NCBI RefSeq assembly: GCF_030408815.1
Contig: NZ_CP047355.1
Location: 496,001-560,000 of the forward strand
Source of the DNA: Corynebacterium freiburgense
GTDB taxonomy: Bacteria > Actinomycetota > Actinomycetes > Mycobacteriales > Mycobacteriaceae
DNA: 64,000 nt
Reading direction: 5' to 3'
The notes under the pieces were generated by a model that did no database searches, had not been told where the DNA came from, and was given only the letters and a program-made list of their open reading frames with translations. The translations under genes and the position numbers were made by a program. Shown here in pieces: positions 8,492 through 17,024 of the stretch. Each line of letters starts with the position of its first letter. The first letter of the stretch is position 1.

Positions 8492-9083
8492 GGCGGCCAC
8501 GCTAGGGGAAATTGCTGAACAAATGGGGCAGAAACCTCCCACTGCCTCTGAGGCGATTAAACGCTTAACCGAACGCGGTCTATTGGACCATCCTAAATAC
8601 GGTGATATTGTGCTTACGGAAAAAGGGCGTGCCGTGGCAATGATTATGGTTCGTCGCCATCGGCTTATTGAAACTTTTTTGCATTCCACACTGGGCTATA
8701 GCTGGGATGAAGTACATGATGAAGCCGATAAACTTGAACACGCAGTTTCGGATACTTTTGTAAGCCGCATTGATGCGTTATTGGGGCATCCAACACGGGA
8801 CCCTCATGGTGATCCTATTCCTGATGGAGATGGTGTTGTGGAGGTTATGGGGTTGCGTCATATTGGCCATTTGGCGGTTGGTGAATCCGCGATTGTTGAC
8901 CGAATTCACGATCGATATCCCCAATTACTACGTTATTTGGCCGAGCATAATATTCGGCCCGGTGTACGTATTACTGGGGCAGATACGCCCTACCCAGGAA
9001 TTCGATTATTTCAGGTCGGGGATAAAGAAGTACCGCTCGCGGAATCGAGCTTATGGGTTGTCAATGTGGTGGAGGAATCATAA
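8415..9083 (+). CDS. mntR: Manganese-responsive DtxR-family regulator MntR
   Basis: A 222-residue DtxR/MntR-family repressor. The N-terminal winged helix (about residues 5-70) has ATLGEIAEQMGQKPPTASEAIKRLTERGLL; the dimer and metal-binding domain has RRHRLIETFL and WDEVHDEADKLEHAVSD, the HxxE...ExxHxExxxLEH array that binds the divalent metal; residues about 150-220 form a FeoA/SH3-like domain, making it DtxR-sized rather than B. subtilis MntR-sized. In C. diphtheriae the mntR homologue is the last gene of mntABCD and represses it with Mn; the same arrangement here supports autoregulation. The start lies 77 bases inside mntD. Confidence 0.9.
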   Translation: MDVSQLPEKTQDYLKTVWDLCERTGKAATLGEIAEQMGQKPPTASEAIKRLTERGLLDHPKYGDIVLTEKGRAVAMIMVRRHRLIETFLHSTLGYSWDEVHDEADKLEHAVSDTFVSRIDALLGHPTRDPHGDPIPDGDGVVEVMGLRHIGHLAVGESAIVDRIHDRYPQLLRYLAEHNIRPGVRITGADTPYPGIRLFQVGDKEVPLAESSLWVVNVVEES

Positions 9084-9095
9084 CCACGCTTTGTA

Positions 9096-9584
9096 TTATT
9101 GTGCGTCGGTAAAACCGAGTTGTCGCCACGCTTCAAAAGTAGCGATAGCCGCTGCATTGGAAAGATTCAAAGAACGGCGAGCAGGCAGCATAGGGATTCG
9201 AACTTGCTGAGTAATCCGAGGGTGAGATAGTGCAGTTTGGTCCAAACCTGTGGGTTCGGCGCCAAAGAGTAGAGCATCGCCCGGTTGCCATTGAATCTCG
9301 GTATGAAATGCGGAAGCTTTCGTAGTAAACGCAAAGACCCGGGCGTCGGGAAGCGAATCGAGACAAGCCTGCAGATTCTTATGCACAGTGACGGTAGCGA
9401 GGTCGTGGTAGTCAAGGCCGGCTCGGCGTAGGTTCTTTTCTTCCAGGTTAAAACCCATTGGACCTGCAAGGTGCAGGTGCGCCCCGGTGCCTGCACACAT
9501 GCGAATTGCATTGCCAGTATTTGGAGGAATGCATGGCTGGTCAAAGATAATGTGGACGGGGCAGCCTTGCAAATGTTCGCGCAT
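9096..9584 (-). CDS. trmL: tRNA (cytidine(34)-2'-O)-methyltransferase TrmL
   Basis: A 162-residue SPOUT methyltransferase. It has all three knot motifs: PCIPPNTGNAIRMCAGTG near the N-terminus (motif 1), LLFGAEPTGL (motif 2, FGxExxGL) and RIPMLPARRSLNLSNAAAIATFE (motif 3, SLNLSxA). TrmL methylates the wobble ribose of tRNA-Leu isoacceptors in other bacteria; the family call is secure, the exact target less so. An in-frame extension of 26 codons upstream is possible, but the selected ATG fits family length and follows GAGAAGATAATCACT. It is divergent from the antiporter gene, leaving a 93-base spacer. Confidence 0.88.
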   Translation of the reverse strand: MREHLQGCPVHIIFDQPCIPPNTGNAIRMCAGTGAHLHLAGPMGFNLEEKNLRRAGLDYHDLATVTVHKNLQACLDSLPDARVFAFTTKASAFHTEIQWQPGDALLFGAEPTGLDQTALSHPRITQQVRIPMLPARRSLNLSNAAAIATFEAWRQLGFTDAQ

Positions 9585-9677
9585 AGTGATTATCTTCTCA
9601 AAGTCCGAAATGCCGCTAGAGTTTAGGCCTTTGTAATCTATATTCATTGGGCACGAAACCACGTAAAATCTGAAGTC

Positions 9678-11279
9678 ATGCCGCCAGAGTTACTTGTCGC
9701 TTCAATATTTGCCATTGTCGGTGGGTTGGGGGCTTCTGCATTACGATTGCCACCACTTGTAGGATTTTTAGCCGCTGGGTTTGCATTACATGCGGTGGGT
9801 GTTACTGAGCTTCCAGGTATCAATCATGTTGCGGACCTTGGTGTGACAGTGTTGTTGTTCACTATCGGCTTACACCTAGACCCGAAAATGATTGCTCGTG
9901 TTCGGATTATTGGGACAACGATAGGTCATGCTGCGTTTACTACTATCGCCTTTGCGTGTGCTCTTGCCGTGGCAGCGCAGGTTTCAATAATTGCTGATAC
10001 CGGGTGGGGATCATTTTTTCTATTGGGTTTGGCGTGTTCGTTTTCTTCAACAGTGTTCGTTATGGCTGTGCTGGATGAAACGGGCCGGACTCGTTCTGTA
10101 GTGGGCATTATTGCAATTGGGGTGTTAGTACTTCAAGACATTATTGCAGTGGCTTTTTTGGTAGGTGCTTCTGGCCGGATGCCGGAACCGTGGGCGTTGG
10201 CATTTTTGCTTTTACCGTTATTACGGCCGCTTATTCGAAAATTCCCAGACCATATTTATCGCACAGATTTATTGGTGCTTGCTGGCGTGACTTTAGCAGT
10301 TGCATCCTATGCGCTCTTTGAATTAGCTGGGTTGAGTGGCTCCTTAGGCTCTTTGTTAGCAGGCTTAATTATATCTGGGCACCCGATCTCTGACCGTATG
10401 TTCGAGGCATTGACCAGTGTTCGGGAATTGCTACTCGTAGGTTTCTTTATCGATATTGGTTTGGGTGGTGTGCCAGCAGCTCAGGGATTTTTAGCCGCTG
10501 GTTTATTGCTGCTACTGCTGCCTTTAAAGTCATTGGTGTTTGTGGGCATGTTGTACCGCATGGGAATGTCGCACCGGACTTCCACATTATCGGCTGGGGT
10601 TTTAAGTAACTATTCGGAATTCGGACTCATTGTTACAGCAATTGCGGTGCAAGCGCATTTATTGCCAGGTTCTTGGTTGCAGATTATGGCGTTGGCCGTG
10701 GCCGGAAGTTTCGTTATTTGTTCGCTGGCGCGATTGCGAGTTGCTTGGCTTATGGAACGTATTGTTCCTTGGGTGCCGGAACTTCCTAGCGACCGCCTTG
10801 CCGCAGGTGAAGGCCCAATTGATGTTGAAGGGCTTGACGCATTAGTACTAGGTATGGGCAGGGTAGGCGCTGGTGCGTATACCCGGCTTTCGCAAAAATA
10901 TGGGATGAATGTCGCCGGGGTGGAGTTTAGCCAAGATCGTATTGAATCATTGCGGGACCGCGGGTTTTTGGTGTTCCAAGGGGATGCTACAGATCCAGAA
11001 TTATGGCTTCGGATTCGAGCACGGGAGCGTCACCCCGAATTAATTGTTTTAGCAATGCCTGAGCATAGTGCCAATGTTGATGCATTACGAGTGCTGGAAC
11101 AATTGGATGTGCCGTTGGTTATTGTGGCGATTGGCAAGTACGGTTCCGCCGCGGAGGAATTATTGTTGCACGGGGCAAATGCCACATTGAATCTTTATGA
11201 TGGCGCTGGTGTTGAGCTTGCCGACGTCGCGTTCAGGGCGTTTAGTGAGCATGGTAAAGGGGTCAGTACAGAAAGCTGA
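9678..11279 (+). CDS. CPA2 monovalent cation:proton antiporter with TrkA-N domain (KefB/YbaL-like)
   Basis: A 533-residue membrane protein. Residues 1-375 form a Na+/H+ exchanger domain with about 12 hydrophobic segments and motifs such as GFLAAGFALH, LLFTIGLHLDPKM, SFSSTVFVMAVLDETG and VLVLQDIIAVAF. Residues about 388-505 are a cytoplasmic TrkA-N (RCK) Rossmann domain beginning ALVLGMGRVGAGAY, with FQGDATDPELW and VDALRVLEQ. Such proteins mediate K+ or Na+ efflux in exchange for protons and are gated by nucleotide or redox ligands. There is no partner flavoprotein subunit next door. Ion specificity is unknown. Confidence 0.88.
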   Translation: MPPELLVASIFAIVGGLGASALRLPPLVGFLAAGFALHAVGVTELPGINHVADLGVTVLLFTIGLHLDPKMIARVRIIGTTIGHAAFTTIAFACALAVAAQVSIIADTGWGSFFLLGLACSFSSTVFVMAVLDETGRTRSVVGIIAIGVLVLQDIIAVAFLVGASGRMPEPWALAFLLLPLLRPLIRKFPDHIYRTDLLVLAGVTLAVASYALFELAGLSGSLGSLLAGLIISGHPISDRMFEALTSVRELLLVGFFIDIGLGGVPAAQGFLAAGLLLLLLPLKSLVFVGMLYRMGMSHRTSTLSAGVLSNYSEFGLIVTAIAVQAHLLPGSWLQIMALAVAGSFVICSLARLRVAWLMERIVPWVPELPSDRLAAGEGPIDVEGLDALVLGMGRVGAGAYTRLSQKYGMNVAGVEFSQDRIESLRDRGFLVFQGDATDPELWLRIRARERHPELIVLAMPEHSANVDALRVLEQLDVPLVIVAIGKYGSAAEELLLHGANATLNLYDGAGVELADVAFRAFSEHGKGVSTES

Positions 11280-11315
11280 TAAGTAACATGTTGTTTGCTG
11301 TGCGCTTCTGGAATA

Positions 11316-12179
11316 ATGACGGGCGTGACTGCAAAAACTTTGGATGGAAACCTGTACCGTGATGAGATCTTTGCGGATCTTGCTTCTCGCGTTTCTACAT
11401 TACGGGATCGTGGCATAATCCCAGGACTAGCCACCGTTCTCGTTGGGGATGATCCAGCAAGCCATTCGTATGTAAAAATGAAGCATCGCGATTGTGAGCA
11501 GATTGGAATCCGTTCGATTCGTAAAGATTTACCTGCAGATATTTCTCAGGAAGAACTCCATCGCGTCATTGATGAGCTCAATGCCGACCCAGAATGCACT
11601 GGTTATATTGTGCAATTGCCACTGCCAAAACACCTTGATGAAAACAAAGTCTTAGAGCGCATCGATCCACAAAAAGATGCTGACGGTTTGCACCCAGTAA
11701 ACCTCGGCAAATTGGTATTAAATGAACCAGCTCCCCTCCCATGTACCCCAAATGGTGCAATCCATTTACTGAGACGCTTCCAAGTAGAACTTCAGGGCAC
11801 AAAAGTTGTAGTGATTGGTCGTGGTGTGACAGTTGGGCGACCGATTGGTTTAATGTTGACGCGCCGCAGTGAAAACGCCACCGTAACCTTATGCCACACA
11901 GGCACAAAAGATCTTGCTGCGGAAACCCGAAATGCGGACATTATTATCGCGGCCGCTGGCCAGCCGCATATATTGACTGCAGATATGGTGAAGCCCGGTG
12001 CAGCAGTACTTGACGTTGGGGTTTCGCGCCACAACGGCAAATTATTGGGTGATGTCCACCCAGATGTTTGGAATATTGCCGGATACGTTTCCCCTAACCC
12101 GGGTGGTGTTGGCCCATTGACCAGGGCTTTCCTTGTGCAGAACGTAGTTGAACGCGCGGAGAAGTTGGCCGGACTGTGA
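11316..12179 (+). CDS. folD: Bifunctional methylenetetrahydrofolate dehydrogenase/cyclohydrolase FolD
   Basis: A 287-residue enzyme that interconverts 5,10-methylene-, methenyl- and 10-formyl-tetrahydrofolate with NADP, supplying one-carbon units for purines and fMet. Diagnostic motifs: [15 protein letters not shown] (catalytic Lys), [37 protein letters not shown] (dinucleotide binding) and [10 protein letters not shown] near the C-terminus. ATG 11316 is chosen; the GTG three codons downstream, nearer to homologue starts, is equally possible. The stop overlaps the start of the DUF3017 gene by four bases, as in other corynebacteria. Confidence 0.95.
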   Translation: MTGVTAKTLDGNLYRDEIFADLASRVSTLRDRGIIPGLATVLVGDDPASHSYVKMKHRDCEQIGIRSIRKDLPADISQEELHRVIDELNADPECTGYIVQLPLPKHLDENKVLERIDPQKDADGLHPVNLGKLVLNEPAPLPCTPNGAIHLLRRFQVELQGTKVVVIGRGVTVGRPIGLMLTRRSENATVTLCHTGTKDLAAETRNADIIIAAAGQPHILTADMVKPGAAVLDVGVSRHNGKLLGDVHPDVWNIAGYVSPNPGGVGPLTRAFLVQNVVERAEKLAGL

Positions 12180-12487
12180 GCGTAAACCCGCATGATTCGG
12201 GGAATCAGCCTTCCTCATTGCCCCTAAGGTTTCAACGTGTGGGGTTGGCTATTTTCGTGGCAGGGCTGATTGCAGCATGCGGTTTTCTAGCCACCGAACA
12301 CTGGCGGCGTTCCACATTTACGCTGGGTTGTTGTTTACTATGGCTGGCCGGTTTACGGCTTTCATGTGATAGCGAAACGTTGGGTGTCCTTGCAGTACGC
12401 TCCCAACGCTTCGATGCCGTTTTCTGCTCCGCAATAGGTGGGGCAATGATGTTTTTGGCTGGTACCGTTGATTCGCTTGGAAGCTAG
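12176..12487 (+). CDS. DUF3017 small membrane protein
   Basis: A 103-residue protein with three hydrophobic segments (about residues 25-42, 50-64 and 82-97) and the block [19 protein letters not shown]. It matches the DUF3017 family, which in corynebacteria and related actinomycetes sits right after folD. Start is GTG overlapping the folD stop; the end overlaps metX by four bases tail to tail. No function is known. Possibly membrane-associated. Confidence 0.8.
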   Translation: MSVNPHDSGNQPSSLPLRFQRVGLAIFVAGLIAACGFLATEHWRRSTFTLGCCLLWLAGLRLSCDSETLGVLAVRSQRFDAVFCSAIGGAMMFLAGTVDSLGS

Positions 12488-13566
12488 GATGCCAAAGAAA
12501 TAAATCGCCGCATAATGTGATCGAGCTGGCGTGTTTCTGTTAAAAACGCATCGTGGCCTACCGGGGAGGCAATCTTAGCCATACCAAGGAGATTGCCGAG
12601 GTTTCGGGAAAGATGCTCTTGTTGGTGGTAAGGATACAAAATATCTGTATCCACTCCCACAATCATGGTCGGAACCGTTGAAGAAGCCAGTGCTTTATTG
12701 AGTCCGCCGCGGCCCCTACCAATATCGTGCCTATTTAACGCTTCCGTTAGTGTTACATAGGAGCCTGGGCAGAAACGCTCCTCAAGCCGCTTTGCCTGGT
12801 AATCAAGGTAACTTACCACGGCAAAACGCTGTGATGGGTCACGGAATGGTCCGCGAGGATTTTCGCCTTGTTGTGCATCGGCGGCGAATCTTTCATCTAT
12901 TTCTAATTCACCTCGATAAGTGAGGTGTGCGATCCTTCGGGCCGTTGCCATCCCATCGTAAGGGCTTTGACCAGTGCCATGGAAGTCACCATTTTGCCAG
13001 GCTGGATCGTTTTCAATACTGGAAATCTGGGCGGCTTGAATACCAATCTGCCATGCACTTGCCCGCGCAGAAACTGCGAGCACTAGCGCGGATTGCACGA
13101 TATCTGGATACATAAGTGTCCATTCCAGAGCTCGAGCACCACCCATGGAACCGCCGATTACTGCGAATACCTTAGGGATGGACAGGGCGTCGAGAAGCAT
13201 TTTTTCTACAGTGACCTGGTCTCGGATGGAAACCGCCGGGAACCTTGACCCCCAAAAACCTCCGTCTGGGTGCGGGGATGACGGGCCCGTGGTGCCTTGA
13301 CAACCACCGATAACATTGGCGCATAAAACGCAAAAACGTTGAGTATCCAGTGCTTTTCCTGGGCCAATAACCCCAGACCACCATTCGGCGGCGTTTGAAT
13401 CACCGGTAAGGGCGTGTTCGATAAGAATGATATTGCTGCCATCGGCGGTAGGTTCTCCCCAGCGTTGGTATGCAACAGTAATATCGCGAATGGTGGCACC
13501 GGCCTCGGTATAGTAATCACCAATGGGTTGAAAAGCCACTTCACCAGCAGGAACAGGAAACTCCAT
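12484..13566 (-). CDS. metX: Homoserine O-acetyltransferase MetX
   Basis: A 360-residue alpha/beta-hydrolase that transfers acetyl from acetyl-CoA to homoserine, the entry step to methionine. The N-terminus has VAYQRWGEPTADGSN and LIEHALTGDSNAAEWW; the nucleophile elbow is GGSMGGARALEW; the acid and base of the triad are in GVDTDILYPYHQQEHL and SPVGHDAFL near the C-terminus. Length and motifs are complete. GGAAGG precedes the ATG. The direct sulfhydrylation partner metY lies about 8 kb away on the same strand, separated by the haem locus. A McbR-like site may lie upstream. Confidence 0.94.
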   Translation of the reverse strand: MEFPVPAGEVAFQPIGDYYTEAGATIRDITVAYQRWGEPTADGSNIILIEHALTGDSNAAEWWSGVIGPGKALDTQRFCVLCANVIGGCQGTTGPSSPHPDGGFWGSRFPAVSIRDQVTVEKMLLDALSIPKVFAVIGGSMGGARALEWTLMYPDIVQSALVLAVSARASAWQIGIQAAQISSIENDPAWQNGDFHGTGQSPYDGMATARRIAHLTYRGELEIDERFAADAQQGENPRGPFRDPSQRFAVVSYLDYQAKRLEERFCPGSYVTLTEALNRHDIGRGRGGLNKALASSTVPTMIVGVDTDILYPYHQQEHLSRNLGNLLGMAKIASPVGHDAFLTETRQLDHIMRRFISLAS

Positions 13567-13586
13567 CGTGCTCTACCTTCCACTAA

Positions 13587-13627
13587 GGAAAACGATTTCC
13601 TTGATTGTAGACGTACAGCTCTGTCTA
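13587..13627 (-). promoter_or_regulatory. metX upstream region with palindrome and McbR-like half-sites
   Basis: Upstream of the metX ATG lie the inverted repeat GGAAA-ACGA-TTTCC (13587-13600) and the two McbR-type half-sites TAGAC (13608-13612) and GTCTA (13623-13627). They are separated by ten bases rather than the six of the established TAGACN6GTCTA box, so this is a weak candidate compared with the two sites at metY. Confidence 0.3.
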
Positions 13628-13756
13628 GTCCATTGCGTGCTTGGCTGACGCATTTCATGTTGCCGAAACTGCCTGACAACCGCAACAATTCCGAACTTGA
13701 CTCACCGCACTTCGCTGAGTGGTGGGTCGGGAGTCCCTTGTCTGGTGGGTTTAGGT

Positions 13757-13784
13757 TGTGGGCTGTGGGCTGTGGGCTGTGGGC
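13757..13784. repeat. Tandem heptamer TGTGGGC x4
   Basis: Four exact head-to-tail copies of TGTGGGC, with a further isolated copy at 13799-13805. The same word, inverted, recurs as GCCCACAGCCCA near 48688, also close to copies of the 120-bp element. The repeat could vary in number by slippage; no function is evident. Confidence 0.85.
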
Positions 13785-13823
13785 TACACGCTTTAGGTTG
13801 TGGGCGATTGGTTACCTGGGGTT

Positions 13824-13943
13824 TGTCGTTTAATACACCATCTTGTGCACAATTGGTGTGTTTGGCGACAAAATTATGGTCCCAGAGGGCGTTCGGTGAC
13901 GCTTTTTACACCAATTGCACACAAGATGGTGTTTTTGGCGACA
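13824..13943 (-). repeat. 120-bp palindromic dispersed element, copy A
   Basis: It begins TGTCG and ends CGACA. Each end carries a 25-base imperfect palindrome of the form ACACCATCTTGTG...TTGGTGT, and the two ends are inverted copies of each other (about 23 of 25 bases). The centre includes GGCGACAAAATTATGG and GGTGACGCTTTTT. Copy A is inverted relative to copies B and C. No transposase is encoded; size and structure resemble a miniature element or RNA-forming repeat. Confidence 0.85.
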
Positions 13944-14351
13944 TCAGGGTTTTGCGGGTTGGTTTGAGTTTCCATTTCTTGGGGCTGGTGGGGTTATTGT
14001 GGCTAATATGATTGCGTTGTCACAGAACCCATTTTCCACCCTGATTTTCACCCCTGATTTTCCAGTGTTTTGTGACCATAAAATAGGCCGAAAATGGCCC
14101 TTGACCTGGCGTCTGTTACGGATCTAGTTTTCCCACACCTTAAGTAATAGATTTTGTAACGCAACATACAAAAACATAGCGAGCCCAATAGCTTGCGCCT
14201 ATTAAAGAGCCTAGGAAGCCTGGTTGCCGGCACCCCCGGAAGTGGTTAAGCAAGGTGGCTACAACCAGTGCTTTTTGGTGGCTTAAAAGACCTGTTTGCT
14301 GGGCGGATTTTGTGCCACCTAGTCTTCGGGTCAACTCTCGCCAGGCAAATT

Positions 14352-14819
14352 TTAGATTTTGTCGGTGGGTTGCTCTGGGGGCCGAGACCAAATGGGGGAC
14401 AGCCCAGGCATAAACCACACTACAATCGCTGTAATTGCAGCCGCGCCTGCCGCGCCCCAAAGGGTATATTTCTCCGGCACAAACCACAATGCACCACCAA
14501 CGACGGCAATAATAAACATCCACGTAATTGGGTATGAGACTGCTAGGGGGATGAGTGGTGGCCTGTCTTCTGCCCAGTTTGCGTATGGAAAGCGTGATCG
14601 AGCTTCATTGCGAATCCGGCGTGGTGTTTTTAAATTCGGTGCTATTGCCGCCAATAGCGTAAGTAATAAACCTGCCGCCATCACAATAAGGTCACCGGCA
14701 GCTGCACCGAAGGCGAGTATCGACGCCGCGAGCACTAGTGCAAACCGTTCGCTATATGTGGGCGGGACTGGGCGTTGCGGATCTATATCGGGGTAGAGAA
14801 GTGAAAGGTGTTCATTCAT
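14352..14819 (-). CDS. Small membrane protein divergent from htaA (HtaC-like)
   Basis: A 155-residue protein with two pairs of hydrophobic segments (about residues 27-62 and 100-137) joined by a basic/acidic loop, RRIRNEARSRFPYANWAEDRPP. I do not recognise a domain. In C. diphtheriae the hmu region contains htaC, a small gene with its own DtxR-regulated promoter; position next to htaA, divergent orientation and membrane character suggest this may be its counterpart, but identity is inferred from context only. No clear Shine-Dalgarno precedes the ATG, so the transcript may be leaderless. Two DtxR-like sites in the 186-base spacer could control both genes. Confidence 0.6.
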   Translation of the reverse strand: MNEHLSLLYPDIDPQRPVPPTYSERFALVLAASILAFGAAAGDLIVMAAGLLLTLLAAIAPNLKTPRRIRNEARSRFPYANWAEDRPPLIPLAVSYPITWMFIIAVVGGALWFVPEKYTLWGAAGAAAITAIVVWFMPGLSPIWSRPPEQPTDKI

Positions 14820-14845
14820 AGGTTTGAGTTTTATTCAAAGGTCAT

Positions 14846-14860
14846 ACCTCAAATGGAGGT
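14846..14860. promoter_or_regulatory. Perfect inverted repeat in the htaC-htaA spacer
   Basis: ACCTC-AAATG-GAGGT, arms of five, 26 bases upstream of the HtaC-like ATG. It is not a DtxR-type sequence; it could bind another regulator such as a haem-responsive one. Short, so chance occurrence is possible. Confidence 0.3.
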
Positions 14861-14893
14861 GCCTTTTCCTAGGGGGTTTTCGAAGGAGCGTTC

Positions 14894-14912
14894 TTAGGTT
14901 AGGTTATTCTAG
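14894..14912. promoter_or_regulatory. Candidate DtxR operator upstream of htaA
   Basis: TTAGGTTAGGTTATTCTAG agrees with the 19-base DtxR consensus TWAGGTTAGSCTAACCTWA at 15 positions, including a complete left half-site. The location between htaA and the HtaC-like gene fits the known iron and DtxR control of htaA-hmuTUV in C. diphtheriae. A TATTCT overlapping the site could be a -10 hexamer. Confidence 0.65.
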
Positions 14913-14927
14913 TTCGAAGATTAATTA

Positions 14928-14946
14928 TAAGGCTAGGCTAAGGCAA
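14928..14946. promoter_or_regulatory. Second candidate DtxR operator upstream of htaA
   Basis: TAAGGCTAGGCTAAGGCAA matches the DtxR consensus at 15 of 19 positions, and lies 15 bases after the first site, so the two could bind dimers cooperatively on one face. It sits about 60 bases before the htaA ATG. Binding is inferred from sequence only. Confidence 0.5.
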
Positions 14947-15005
14947 CCGTCTAAATGAAAAGGATGCTCTCAGCTTCTAGCAATGTTTGAGGAGTTTACG
15001 CAGCT

Positions 15006-16982
15006 ATGACCAACCGCTCTCCACACATTGCGCGGCGCACTTTCTCAGCTGCTGCCGTTGCTGCAGCGGCCTGTTTAACGGTTGTTCCGCCAGCAATTAG
15101 CACACCTGTTGCAAGTGCTCAGGTGGCGGTATGCCAGGACTTTGGAGGGACATTTAACTGGGGGACTATCGCAAGATTTCGCAAATACGTAACCGGCAAA
15201 ATAGCGAAGGGAAATATTGAAGTTTCCAATGAAGTAGAAAGTGATGGTGAACCCTCGGACCCGAATTTTACAATTAAATTTGACCCAGTAGTGGATCAAA
15301 TAAACTTAAAAAGCGCTAACCATGGAGTGATTCCATTCGTAGGGCGGGTTCACTTTACCGGACATCATAATGTGCTTGACATGTCACTGTTTCACTTCAG
15401 GTTAGAAATCGAAGGAAGCAGGGCTCAGATTGTTGTTGATTATGAAACAAATGAGGTTGACGAGTTTGTTGCCGGAGCACCTGCGAATCACGTGACACGT
15501 GAAAACGTAGTTATTGCAGAATTTCAACTGGCAGAAGATTTCAATTTTGGGGCTAGTAAGGTTTCGCTGGATACTAGCGATGTTGGGATAACTCCCGGTG
15601 GGGTAAAGCTATTTTTGGGTCAGTACGAATCTGGCACGAACATGGACGCAGTCTCGGGAGAGATTGGCTGTGGTGCGTCTGGTGGTAGAACGAATGTAAC
15701 GAGCGGTTTCAGTAACGCCTTTGCTGCTGAAGGTTCCAGTTCTGGCGGGTCTAGCAGCTCGGGAGGATCGAAAAGTAATAACAATGGCGGTGCTTTGGGT
15801 GTAATCAAAGAAGCAAATGATTACTTCAAAGCCATGAACGAACTGCTCACAAATGCAGATAAGCTTATTACGAACTCCGAGAAACTAACTGATCGCGTAA
15901 CAGGTAACAGCAAGCCTTCAGGAGGCGGAACTGGTGGGGGCGGAGGCACCGGTGGAGGAACCGGAGGTGGGGGTGGAACTGGTGGAACAACCCGAGGTGC
16001 CGGTGGGGGTGGAGGCGGCACAGGTGGTGGCGCTGGCGGCCCGGCAGCAGCTGGTGGGGCCCCAGCAGCCGGTGGTGCTGCGACCGCGGCTGGGGCTGGG
16101 GGATCGGATGTGTGTACATCGGATGGATCAGTCGGCGTGGTTGATGCCCAAGCACAGTGGGGTGTAAAGCAGTCGTTCCAGTCCTACATCACTGGATCTA
16201 TCGCTAAGGGCTCTTGGACACTTAGTGGCGTTGATCATGGAAATGGACAATTTCATTTCGCTGGTAATTCAGGCGCTGTTGACCCAGGTAAAGGTACGGG
16301 TACCGTGTATTTTCCTGGATCGATGCACTTTACTGGACACGATGGCCTCTTAAACTTGAAGATTTCTGAACTTGAAATTCAATGGAACGGTGGCTCAGGT
16401 TCACTTATTGCACAGGTCAGTTCCAGCGATATGGAAGGTAATCACAGCGATTACGGCCGAGTAGCTTTGGCTAGTCTGGACTTTGGTGCCGTGAACGCAA
16501 GCGAATCTTCCGCTAGTGGAACTGCATCTGCATTTTTGACTCAGGCTGGTTCTAAAGCGTTTGCAGACTTCTACCCAGAGGGAACTGAACTCGATCCAGT
16601 GAGCTTCACTGCAACGTTGGGCGGCTCCGCAACATGCGTAGCGGGTCAAGGTGCGGGTGCATCAGGAGGCGCAGCAGGCGCTGCCTCCGGTGGCGGTGCG
16701 GGGGCAGCGGGCGCTGCAGCAAAGAAAGCCGAAAATGCGAAAAAGGGCAATGCGGAGAAAAAGACTTCCGGACCAGGAGTTGCAGCCCGATTGGCGGGCG
16801 AAGGTGGCGAAGGGGATAGCGAAGGCTACGCTAATAACGGTAGTTTCAAAATAAAGAATGCGAACGATTCTGGCTTTGAAAAACCATCGTTTACCACCTC
16901 TGTACTGCTGATTCTTGCAGCTTTTGTGGTAGCTGGCGGTAGTTTGTCGCAGTTAGTTCTTCGCCATCCGGCTTCACGGTAA
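15006..16982 (+). CDS. htaA: Haem/haemoglobin-binding surface protein HtaA
   Basis: A 658-residue exported protein. A signal peptide (to about residue 40, after APVASAQ-type sequence) is followed by two HtaA (CR) domains: CR1 near residues 42-215 and CR2 near 375-545. Each has the haem-site Tyr motif (RKYVTGKIAKG in CR1, QSYITGSIAKG in CR2) and the His motif (FTGHHNVLDM, FTGHDGLLNL). Between them lies a Ser/Gly then extremely Gly-rich linker (about 245-365) with a short helical stretch. A C-terminal hydrophobic helix and short basic tail anchor it in the membrane; there is no LPXTG. In C. diphtheriae HtaA binds haem and haemoglobin and passes haem to HmuT. First gene of a probable htaA-hmuTUV operon. 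Confidence 0.93.
   Translation: MTNRSPHIARRTFSAAAVAAAACLTVVPPAISTPVASAQVAVCQDFGGTFNWGTIARFRKYVTGKIAKGNIEVSNEVESDGEPSDPNFTIKFDPVVDQINLKSANHGVIPFVGRVHFTGHHNVLDMSLFHFRLEIEGSRAQIVVDYETNEVDEFVAGAPANHVTRENVVIAEFQLAEDFNFGASKVSLDTSDVGITPGGVKLFLGQYESGTNMDAVSGEIGCGASGGRTNVTSGFSNAFAAEGSSSGGSSSSGGSKSNNNGGALGVIKEANDYFKAMNELLTNADKLITNSEKLTDRVTGNSKPSGGGTGGGGGTGGGTGGGGGTGGTTRGAGGGGGGTGGGAGGPAAAGGAPAAGGAATAAGAGGSDVCTSDGSVGVVDAQAQWGVKQSFQSYITGSIAKGSWTLSGVDHGNGQFHFAGNSGAVDPGKGTGTVYFPGSMHFTGHDGLLNLKISELEIQWNGGSGSLIAQVSSSDMEGNHSDYGRVALASLDFGAVNASESSASGTASAFLTQAGSKAFADFYPEGTELDPVSFTATLGGSATCVAGQGAGASGGAAGAASGGGAGAAGAAAKKAENAKKGNAEKKTSGPGVAARLAGEGGEGDSEGYANNGSFKIKNANDSGFEKPSFTTSVLLILAAFVVAGGSLSQLVLRHPASR
15922..16102 (+). 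repeat. Gly/Ala-rich low-complexity linker within htaA
   Basis: About 60 codons of GGA/GGT/GGG runs (GGGTGGGGGTGGG pattern) turning into Ala/Gly-rich sequence just before CR2. Simple-sequence DNA of this kind is prone to length change, so linker length may differ between strains. Confidence 0.75.
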
Positions 16983-17024
16983 TTCCCCTGAGTGGATGAA
17001 CCCGTATCAATCGAAAGGTGTGCT

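Larger units (their letters stand above)
13567..14351. other. Gene-poor region carrying repeats
   Basis: About 785 bases between metX and the HtaC-like gene hold no convincing coding sequence. Contents are the metX promoter, four tandem copies of TGTGGGC, one copy of the 120-bp palindromic element, and about 400 bases without recognised features. A short minus-strand frame reading LTRRLGGTKSAQQTG (about 14150-14350) has a protein-like look but no start or known relative, so it may be a decayed gene fragment. Confidence 0.5.

Noticed and set aside
14140..14350. Minus-strand open sequence with LTRRLGGTKSAQQTG
   Set aside because: No start codon context and no recognised homology; it runs as an alternative frame from the HtaC-like gene. 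May be a fragment but not supported.
15620..16155. Pro-rich and His-rich open frames antisense to htaA
   Set aside because: They are reverse complements of the Gly-rich linker codons, not genes.
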